Below, one piece after another: positions 1 to 5,484 of a stretch of DNA of 25,968 bases (the stretch's first letter is position 1; every line of letters begins with the position of its first letter). The notes below the pieces were generated by a model. It was not told the origin of the DNA. It did not search any database and was given only the letters and a program-made list of their open reading frames with translations. The translations under genes and the position numbers were made by a program. Source of the stretch: Muribaculaceae bacterium (lineage in GTDB: Bacteria; Bacteroidota; Bacteroidia; Bacteroidales; Muribaculaceae); NCBI GenBank assembly GCA_016292745.1, contig JAEDFO010000033.1, forward strand, positions 1 to 25,968. Reading direction: 5' to 3'.

Positions 1-23
1 AACAAACATAAACTATGTTTCTG

Positions 24-55
24 TTTGGTTCTGCGCTCGATTTGCACTATCTTTG
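24..55 (+). promoter_or_regulatory. Promoter in repeat unit A
   Basis: TTTG at 24-27, a 20-base spacer, then TATCTTTG at 48-55, which fits the Bacteroidota consensus TTTG-N19/20-TAnnTTTG exactly. It reads toward the ABC-F gene. Confidence 0.75.
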
Positions 56-103
56 AATAAGATAGGCTTCATCTCGGCATAACAAACATAAACTATGTTT
101 CTG

Positions 104-135
104 TTTGGTTCTGCGCTCGATTTGCACTATCTTTG
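104..135 (+). promoter_or_regulatory. Promoter in repeat unit B, proximal promoter of the ABC-F gene
   Basis: TTTG at 104-107, a 20-base spacer and TATCTTTG at 128-135. Transcription should begin near 141-143. An ATG-less open frame running from 105 therefore cannot be the real gene start; the first suitable start after this promoter is ATG 213. Confidence 0.8.
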
Positions 136-212
136 CAGTCGCGTTCCTGGAGATGCAAGCAAATGGGCTTGCGCCGACGTTTAATCATTCAGATAAATCA
201 CTTATTTACAAT

Positions 213-1829
213 ATGATAGCAGTTACAAATCTTGGTATGCAATTTGGAAAGAGAATTCTCTTTCAGGATGTGAATCTCAAATTCACTCCAGGCAATTGCT
301 ATGGTATAATCGGTGCTAACGGTGCCGGAAAAAGTACGCTGATGCGAATTCTCTCGGGTCAGCTCCAGCCTACACATGGCTCTGTGGCTCAAGGACCGGG
401 CGAACGTATGTCGGTTCTGAGCCAAGACCACTTTGAGTTCGACGAGTTCACTGTAATGGACACCGTGCTCCAGGGACACACTGTGCTTTGGGACATAATG
501 AAGGAAAAGGATGCAATATATGCCAAGGCCGACTTTACCGATGCCGATGGTATCCGTGCTTCAGAACTTGAGGAGCGCTTTGCCGAACTCGAGGGCTGGA
601 ATGCTGAAAGTGATGCTGCAATGCTGCTGAGTGGCCTCGGCATTAAGGAAGACAAGCACTATAACCTTATGAAGGACATGAGCGGTAAGGAAAAGGTGCG
701 TGTACTGCTGGCCAAGGCTCTTTTCGGCAACCCTGACAACCTTCTGCTCGACGAGCCTACCAACGACCTTGACCTCGACACAGTGGCTTGGCTTGAGGAT
801 TATCTGTCGAAATGCGAGAACACGGTGCTTGTGGTGTCGCACGACCGACATTTTCTCGATGCTGTGAGCACTCATACTCTCGATATCGACTATAATAAGA
901 TTCAACTGTTTGCCGGTAACTACAGTTTCTGGTATCAGTCGAGCCAGTTGGCTCTGCGCCAGCAACAACAGGCCAACAAGAAAGCTGAGGAAAAACGTAA
1001 GGAACTCCTTGAATTCATTCAGCGGTTCAGTGCCAACGTTGCCAAGTCGAAACAGACTACAAGCCGAAAGAAGATGCTCGAGAAACTAAATGTCGAGGAA
1101 ATCCAGCCATCGTCACGACGCTATCCGGGTATAATTTTCACTCCCAGTCGCGAGCCGGGCAATAAGATTCTGGAGGTTAAAGGCCTAAGTGCAAGTGTCG
1201 ACGGCAAGGTGCTTTTCAGCGACGTGAACTTCCAGGTTGAGAAGTGGGACAAGGTAGTGTTCCTGAGCCGCGACCCTCGCGCCATGACTGCATTCTTCGA
1301 AATAATCAACGGCAACTTGAAACCTGATGCAGGAACATACGAATGGGGACAGACCATCACCACAGCTTATCTGCCGCTAGACAACACTTCGTTTTTCAAC
1401 ACCGATATGAACCTGGTTGACTGGCTCGGGCAGTACAGTTCCGACACCAGCGAAATATATATAAAAGGATTTCTCGGTAAAATGCTTTTCTCGGGCGAAG
1501 AAGTGCTCAAAAAGGCATCTGTGCTTTCTGGTGGCGAGAAAATACGCTGCATGATTGCAAGAATGATGATGACCGATGCCAACACCCTGATTCTCGACTC
1601 GCCGACCAATCATCTCGACCTGGAATCGATCCAGGCTTTCAACAACACCCTTCAGTCGTTCAAGGGCAACATCCTTATGGCCTCGCACGACCACGAATTC
1701 ATCCAGACCGTGGCCACTCGCATCATCGAACTTACTCCTAACGGAATCATTGACAAGATGATGGATTACGACGACTATATCACCGACGAACGCGTGATGG
1801 AAGCGCGTCAACGACTCTATAAAGACTAA
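213..1829 (+). CDS. ABC-F family ATP-binding protein (YbiT-like)
   Basis: This is a soluble ATPase of the ABC-F family, which acts on ribosomes rather than in transport; it resembles E. coli YbiT along its length. There are two ABC domains joined by a charged linker (about residues 235-300, from Gln/Lys-rich to TTSRKKMLEKL). Domain 1 is complete: Walker A GANGAGKST at residues 34-42, a modified signature MSGKEK, Walker B LLLDEPTNDLD and the SHDRHF switch. Domain 2 keeps the signature LSGGEK but has no P-loop (the expected place reads FLSRDPRAMTAFF) and its Walker B is ILDSPTNHLD, with Ser replacing the catalytic Glu. No transmembrane segment is seen, so it is not an exporter. The reading frame stays open upstream to 105, but that part is promoter repeat; ATG 213 gives 538 residues, the usual size, and begins directly with the ABC fold. 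Dabb gene follows after 31 bases. Confidence 0.92.
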   Translation: MIAVTNLGMQFGKRILFQDVNLKFTPGNCYGIIGANGAGKSTLMRILSGQLQPTHGSVAQGPGERMSVLSQDHFEFDEFTVMDTVLQGHTVLWDIMKEKDAIYAKADFTDADGIRASELEERFAELEGWNAESDAAMLLSGLGIKEDKHYNLMKDMSGKEKVRVLLAKALFGNPDNLLLDEPTNDLDLDTVAWLEDYLSKCENTVLVVSHDRHFLDAVSTHTLDIDYNKIQLFAGNYSFWYQSSQLALRQQQQANKKAEEKRKELLEFIQRFSANVAKSKQTTSRKKMLEKLNVEEIQPSSRRYPGIIFTPSREPGNKILEVKGLSASVDGKVLFSDVNFQVEKWDKVVFLSRDPRAMTAFFEIINGNLKPDAGTYEWGQTITTAYLPLDNTSFFNTDMNLVDWLGQYSSDTSEIYIKGFLGKMLFSGEEVLKKASVLSGGEKIRCMIARMMMTDANTLILDSPTNHLDLESIQAFNNTLQSFKGNILMASHDHEFIQTVATRIIELTPNGIIDKMMDYDDYITDERVMEARQRLYKD

Positions 1830-1860
1830 TCAATGTAACAATACTAATATTTGAGTAATT

Positions 1861-2154
1861 ATGGTAAAGCATATTGTAACATTCAAACTCACCGGTACTG
1901 CCGACGAACGCCGTCAGGTGGCTGAACAATTCAAAGAGGCTCTGCTGAAACTTCCTCAGACAATCGATGTGCTTGAGAGCATCGAAGTGGGCATCAACGA
2001 AAACCCGGCCGAATCGTGGGATGTGGTTCTCACCGCTATTGTCCCGACAATGGCCGACGTGGAAGTGTATGCCAAGCATCCTGCCCATGTGGCTGCTGCT
2101 GGATTGCTTGCCGGTCACAAGGAGATGCGCGCCTGCGTGGATTATAACTGCTGA
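1861..2154 (+). CDS. Dabb (stress-responsive A/B barrel) domain protein
   Basis: A 97-residue protein that is a single Dabb domain (PF07876), a dimeric ferredoxin-like alpha/beta barrel. It opens with MVKHIVTFKL, has the central helix EQFKEALLKLP, the strand ESIEVGINENPAESWDVVLTAIV and the characteristic YAKHPAHVAAA region near the end. The biochemical role of stand-alone bacterial Dabb proteins is mostly unknown; family members are linked to stress responses or to cyclase-like chemistry. It lies 31 bases after the ABC-F gene on the same strand with no terminator between, so the two are probably co-transcribed from the repeat-borne promoters. No catalytic residue can be assigned from the sequence. 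Confidence 0.85.
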   Translation: MVKHIVTFKLTGTADERRQVAEQFKEALLKLPQTIDVLESIEVGINENPAESWDVVLTAIVPTMADVEVYAKHPAHVAAAGLLAGHKEMRACVDYNC

Positions 2155-2214
2155 CTCTTCGCTAAATTTTTGAAAAAAACATCGTTATAGATAGGCTATT
2201 TCAAAAATTATTGC

Positions 2215-2222
2215 GATATTTG
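2215..2222 (+). promoter_or_regulatory. Possible -7 element of the HU gene
   Basis: GATATTTG matches TAnnTTTG at all but the first base, but no clear -33 TTTG lies 19-21 bases upstream. The gap 2155-2320 holds nothing else that I recognise and is AT-rich. The predicted leader would be about 90 bases. Confidence 0.35.
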
Positions 2223-2320
2223 CAAGCAATTAAGCAATTAGCCTTAGGATGTTATTCCATAGGGTTGATTTTTGTGCTCTATTTTTTTGATATTAACTAC
2301 AATAAATAATAACGAAAGAA

Positions 2321-2593
2321 ATGACTAAAGCAGACATTGTAAACGAAATTGCCAAGTCAACAGGTATCGACAAGGCCGACGTTCTTAAGACAGTTGAATG
2401 TTTCATGGATATCGTAAAAGATTCTTTAGCCCATGACAAGAATGTTTATCTTCGTGGATTCGGCAGTTTCATTGTAAAGACCCGTTCGCAAAAAACAGCT
2501 CGCAATATTTCAAAGAATACAACCATCATTATTCCCGAGCATAAAATCCCGGCATTCAAGCCAGCCAAAGTGTTCATGGAAGAGGTTAAGTGA
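2321..2593 (+). CDS. hup: HU-family DNA-binding protein
   Basis: A 90-residue histone-like protein of the HU/IHF family. It binds DNA as a dimer, bending and compacting the nucleoid. The N-terminal helical pair (MTKADIVNEIAKSTGIDKADV) is followed by the family signature GFGSFIVKTRSQKTARN at about residues 47-63, and by the beta-arm containing the proline region (IIIPEHKIPAFKPAKVF), where the IPAFKP end is typical. The length is that of a standard HU subunit. It is followed after 45 bases by the 29-residue basic protein, with which it is likely co-transcribed. Whether it acts as a homodimer or pairs with another HU or IHF subunit cannot be told from here. Confidence 0.95.
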   Translation: MTKADIVNEIAKSTGIDKADVLKTVECFMDIVKDSLAHDKNVYLRGFGSFIVKTRSQKTARNISKNTTIIIPEHKIPAFKPAKVFMEEVK

Positions 2594-2638
2594 TTTTCGA
2601 ACTAAATTTATTTACTAATCAAATAATTCTATAAAACG

Positions 2639-2728
2639 ATGCCAAGCGGAAAGAAAAGAAAAGGCCACAAGATGGCTACGCATAAGCGCAAAAAAAGACT
2701 TAGAAAGAATCGTCACAAGAAGAAATAA
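2639..2728 (+). CDS. 29-residue basic protein of AURKAIP1/COX24 type, putative ribosomal protein
   Basis: A very short gene, easily missed: ATG 2639, stop TAA 2726-2728. The product is almost entirely Lys, Arg and His; it starts MPSGKKRKGHKMATHKRKK and ends RLRKNRHKKK. Proteins of this length and pattern are found throughout Bacteroidota and are generally annotated as AURKAIP1/COX24 domain proteins, related to mitochondrial ribosomal mS38. From memory, a small extra ribosomal protein named bL38 was seen in a Flavobacterium ribosome structure; this protein may be its counterpart, but I cannot confirm the match. The position between HU and RNase E/G suits a highly expressed, RNA-binding ribosomal component. 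Confidence 0.8.
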   Translation: MPSGKKRKGHKMATHKRKKRLRKNRHKKK

Positions 2729-2757
2729 TTCAGAAACTTTCTAAATCAAGACACAGC

Positions 2758-2915
2758 AAGAACAAACCGATTAGTTATTTATGTTCGACAAAAATGCCTA
2801 TCGAGTTTGTTCTTTGTGCTTTTTGGTGGAGCCGTCATCATTTGTTGAGGCTCTATGTTATGTCCACACTTAGTTGCCATGTGCAGCTCCCCCCTGAAGG
2901 GTATTCTGCCGGCAC
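2758..2915 (+). promoter_or_regulatory. Structured leader with three hairpins before RNase E/G
   Basis: The 211-base gap before rng has no ORF of note but three inverted repeats. H1: 2758-2771 pairs with 2800-2814 (14 bp, bulged A2804, 28-base loop). H2: 2829-2837 pairs with 2846-2853 (8 bp, bulged G2834). H3: 2881-2884 with 2912-2915, containing CCC 2892-2894 with GGG 2899-2901 around TGAA. No clear TAnnTTTG promoter is visible, so rng may be read from upstream. H1 could be an attenuator or terminator; the set could be a target by which RNase E/G controls its own message, as in E. coli rne (inference). Confidence 0.6.
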
Positions 2916-2939
2916 AACAGTAAATTATTATTACGTAAG

Positions 2940-4529
2940 ATGAAAAGTGAATTAGTTGTCGACGTTCAGTCGAAAGACATTTCAATAGCATTGATTGAAG
3001 ACGGCCGTCTGGTGTCGCTTCAAAAAGAGTCGCGCGATGCTTCGTATGCTGTTGGCAACATCTACGTTGCCAAGGTGAAGAAGCTTATGCCCGGTCTCAA
3101 CGCCGCTTTTGTAAACGTTGGCTACGAGAAAGATGCATTTCTGCATTACCTCGACTTGGGGTCACAATTCAGCACTTACTCCGAATTTGTAAAGTCGGCA
3201 TTGGCCGACACAAAGAAACAGTCTATTGTCAGCAAGGCAAAGGTGTTGCCCGACATCAACAAGAACGGCACTGTGGCCGACGTGCTAACCGTCGGTCAGG
3301 AGCTCCTTGTCCAGGTGGCTAAAGAACCCATTTCGTCGAAAGGCCCTCGCCTCACCACCGAAATATCGTTCACCGGCCGATATCTGGTGCTCATTCCCTT
3401 TAGCGACAAGATTTCAGTATCGCAAAAAATCAAAGCTACCGAGGAAAAACTGCGCCTGAAACAACTTATCGGGACAATAAAGCCTAAGAACTTCGGCGTA
3501 ATCATCCGCACCTCGGCAGAGGGAAAGCGTGTGGCCGAACTTAACAATGAACTCAAGACTTTGCTCAAATGCTGGGAGGATGCCGTTGCAAAAGCTCAGC
3601 AGCTCCCGGTGCCTTCGCTAGTCTACGAAGAAGACAACCGTGCCTTGGGGGTCATTCGCGACATCTTCAGCCCTTCGTTCGAAAGTATCCATGTTAACGA
3701 CGCCGAGCTGTTCCAGCAGCTCTACAACTATGTGAGCCTTATTGCTCCAGAACGAAAAGACATTGTGAAACTGTATGAAAAGGACGAACCCATTTTCGAC
3801 AGTTTCAACATCACCAAGCAAATTAAATCGTCGTTCGGTAAGACTGTTTCGTTTAAATCGGGCGCCTACATCATCATCGAGCACACCGAGGCTCTTCATG
3901 TTATCGACGTGAATTCCGGTAACCGCACTAAGAGCGATTCCAACCAGGAAAGCAATGCCCTCGAAGTTAACCTTCGTGCTGCTGATGAAATCGCTCGCCA
4001 GTTGCGTCTTCGCGATATGGGTGGAATCATTGTCATCGATTTCATCGATATGAGCCAGTCGGAGCACCGCCAGGCTCTATACGACCATATGCGCGAAGTG
4101 ATGGCTAACGACCGTGCCCGCCACAACATTCTCCCGTTAAGCAAATTCGGACTTATGCAGATTACGCGCCAGCGTGTGCGCCCTGCTCTCGATATTGTTA
4201 CCTCCGAAGCATGCCCGTCGTGCTATGGCACTGGTGAAGTGCCCTCGTCACTGCTATTTACCGACCGTTTAAAGGAAAAGATTGATTACATCATTTCCCA
4301 TCTGAAGATTGTGGAATTCACAATCTATGTTCACCCTTTCGTCGATGCATACCTCAAAAAAGGATTCATTTCGGAATACCGGCGCTGGAAAATGCATTTC
4401 AAGGCAAAGTTCAAGATTATCCCCGACCAGTCGCTCGCTTATTTGCAGTTTAAGGTGTTCGACAAGAATCACAACGAAATCGACGTTAAGGAAGATAAAG
4501 ATACAAATAGCTCAAACACAAAGAAATAG
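2940..4529 (+). CDS. rng: Ribonuclease E/G
   Basis: A 529-residue single-strand endoribonuclease of the RNase E/G family, used for mRNA decay and rRNA/tRNA maturation in the cytoplasm. Residues 1-35 form the RNase H-like part, followed by an S1 domain from about 36 (VGNIYVAKVKKLMPGLNAAFVNVG) with an insert at about 75-112. The DNase I-like catalytic core shows VIDVNSG (Asp323) and VIDFIDM (Asp367), which hold the Mg ion, plus LRLRDMGG and SKFGLMQITRQRVRP. The Zn-link motif CPSCYGTG is at 425-432, consistent with dimer or tetramer formation. The length fits RNase G or the catalytic half of RNase E; the long RNase E degradosome tail is absent, only a short acidic end. A long structured leader precedes it and its stop codon lies within a terminator hairpin. 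Confidence 0.95.
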   Translation: MKSELVVDVQSKDISIALIEDGRLVSLQKESRDASYAVGNIYVAKVKKLMPGLNAAFVNVGYEKDAFLHYLDLGSQFSTYSEFVKSALADTKKQSIVSKAKVLPDINKNGTVADVLTVGQELLVQVAKEPISSKGPRLTTEISFTGRYLVLIPFSDKISVSQKIKATEEKLRLKQLIGTIKPKNFGVIIRTSAEGKRVAELNNELKTLLKCWEDAVAKAQQLPVPSLVYEEDNRALGVIRDIFSPSFESIHVNDAELFQQLYNYVSLIAPERKDIVKLYEKDEPIFDSFNITKQIKSSFGKTVSFKSGAYIIIEHTEALHVIDVNSGNRTKSDSNQESNALEVNLRAADEIARQLRLRDMGGIIVIDFIDMSQSEHRQALYDHMREVMANDRARHNILPLSKFGLMQITRQRVRPALDIVTSEACPSCYGTGEVPSSLLFTDRLKEKIDYIISHLKIVEFTIYVHPFVDAYLKKGFISEYRRWKMHFKAKFKIIPDQSLAYLQFKVFDKNHNEIDVKEDKDTNSSNTKK

Positions 4530-4543
4530 TGTTTGAGCTATTT
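4505..4543. terminator. 15-bp hairpin overlapping the rng stop codon
   Basis: 4505-4519 pairs without mismatch with 4529-4543 around a 9-base loop. The end of the rng coding region is inside the left arm and loop, and its TAG at 4527-4529 enters the right arm. The right arm ends in TTT. It is symmetric enough to stop transcription from both sides, including the decayed LytTR gene. Confidence 0.8.
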
Positions 4544-4549
4544 CGCTAT

Positions 4550-4952
4550 TTATCCCGGATTCTTTATCCGCTCCTTTATTGTTGGTGCGTATTGTTTCGA
4601 TACCGGCACCGTTTGGTCGGTGTGCTGCATCACCAGTGCCATGCCGCTGCTACGCCCTTCAACATGGTCAACGAGGCCGAGGTTGACAATGAATGCGCGG
4701 TGGCATTGCATTATTGCTGGTTGCCGGCAAAGGGTGTCGGCCACGTTTTTCATGCTGTTGCGAATCATTGCTTCGCGTGGCACACTGTCATGTAGGTAAT
4801 GGATGCGGATATAGTTGCCTTCTGACGAGGCATAAATGAGTGCCGTATACGCAAATGCGCTGTGTCGAAAGGTCTTGCCACTTGTGGCGAGTGCTCGCAG
4901 TTCCGTAGCTGTGACATTCTGGGCCAGGTGCTGAAGAATTCAGATGAAGCAT
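4550..4952 (-). pseudogene. Decayed LytTR-domain transcriptional regulator
   Basis: On the minus strand, 4939 down to 4553 translates without stop into 129 residues that cover a LytTR DNA-binding domain: ALIYASSEGNYIRIHYL, EAMIRNSMKNV, then CHRAFIVNLGLVDHVEG and PVSKQYAPTIKERI, ending at TAA 4550-4552. There is no ATG in frame before the domain: an in-frame TGA sits at 4940-4942, and the first GTG (4783) is already mid-domain. A neighbouring frame has ATG at 4952; removing one T near 4937 would join it and give an orphan LytTR protein of about 134 residues. So a single-base frameshift, or loss of a longer N-terminal part, is likely. LytTR proteins usually control regulators or membrane proteins, and this one is divergent from the membrane-protein gene at 4989. 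Confidence 0.65.
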
Positions 4953-4988
4953 TTGATAATCTTGTTGGTTTGTATCGTTGATTGGTGA

Positions 4989-5402
4989 ATGATGATTACA
5001 AAAACTGAAAAGCTCTTGCTTCGTATAGGAGCTAACCTTCATTTTGCGGTTGCTGTAGGACATCTGGCTTGCTTGTTCTTTTTGGAATATGCTTTTCGCG
5101 CCTACGGCATCGAAGATGTGATGATGCAGTTGTGTGGTGGCCATGTGTCGATGCTTTATGCTTTCACAGTTATGTTGGCTGTGGGATTTGCCATAGCAGG
5201 GCTTTATGCTTTGTCGGCCGCGGGCGACATACGACGGTTGCCACTGTTGCGATTGGTCATCTGGTTGGTGGTGGTTGTGTATTTCCTCCGCGCGGTCATT
5301 GGCGCCTATGCAGTGTGTGTTGATTTCTCGTGGTTGCAATTCAATTCGTCACTAGTGCCGGCAATAATTGCCTGTTGCTATCTTCCGGGACTGAAGCGGT
5401 AA
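4989..5402 (+). CDS. Small four-helix membrane protein of unknown function
   Basis: A 137-residue integral membrane protein with four probable transmembrane helices, at about residues 14-32 (ANLHFAVAVGHLACLFFLEY), 52-76 (MLYAFTVMLAVGFAIAGLYAL), 86-106 (LLRLVIWLVVVVYFLRAVIGAY) and 116-132. Between helices 2 and 3 it has a short charged loop, SAAGDIRRLPLLR. I have seen similar proteins of this size as hypotheticals in Bacteroidota, but no function is known to me. It stands alone between a LytTR remnant on the opposite strand and a terminator; divergent LytTR/membrane-protein pairs are common regulatory units, so the lost regulator may once have controlled it (inference). Codon use and amino-acid pattern look genuine; the opposite-strand frame of 183 codons is its shadow. 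Confidence 0.75.
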   Translation: MMITKTEKLLLRIGANLHFAVAVGHLACLFFLEYAFRAYGIEDVMMQLCGGHVSMLYAFTVMLAVGFAIAGLYALSAAGDIRRLPLLRLVIWLVVVVYFLRAVIGAYAVCVDFSWLQFNSSLVPAIIACCYLPGLKR

Positions 5403-5422
5403 GCCACATTATTAGAATGTTA

Positions 5423-5456
5423 CGAGCCGTGCCAAGCTATTGCTTGCCACGGCTCG
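5423..5456. terminator. Bidirectional terminator between convergent genes
   Basis: 5423-5431 pairs with 5448-5456 (9 bp, GC-rich), and after one C/C mismatch a further 5 bp (5433-5437 with 5442-5446) close a 4-base loop. It separates the membrane-protein gene from the carboxyltransferase gene that runs toward it. Confidence 0.85.
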
Positions 5457-5484
5457 AATTGCGATGATTTGTAACGTATTGTGA

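Larger units (their letters stand above)
1..135 (+). repeat. Tandem copies of a promoter-bearing repeat
   Basis: Bases 1-55 recur without mismatch at 81-135, giving an 80-base period (unit A 1-80, unit B 81-135 and truncated). Each unit contains a 7-bp inverted repeat around AAC (4-10 with 14-20, and again at 84-90 with 94-100) and a full Bacteroidota promoter. In unit A the -7 element lies in a second inverted repeat, CTATCTT/AAGATAG (47-53 with 59-65); unit B diverges after 135 and lacks its downstream arm. A related copy starts at the right end of the window. The high identity suggests recent duplication or a dispersed family; the genome copy number cannot be seen from here. Confidence 0.9.

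Noticed and set aside
105..212. Upstream extension of the ABC-F frame
   Set aside because: It overlaps the promoter repeat and precedes the predicted transcription start; ATG 213 begins directly at the conserved ABC fold and gives the normal length.
4788..5339. 183-codon minus-strand frame opposite the membrane-protein gene
   Set aside because: Composition is rich in His, Gln and Ser without fold-like pattern, and it is the shadow of a convincing four-helix membrane protein; it also runs over the LytTR remnant in a wrong frame.
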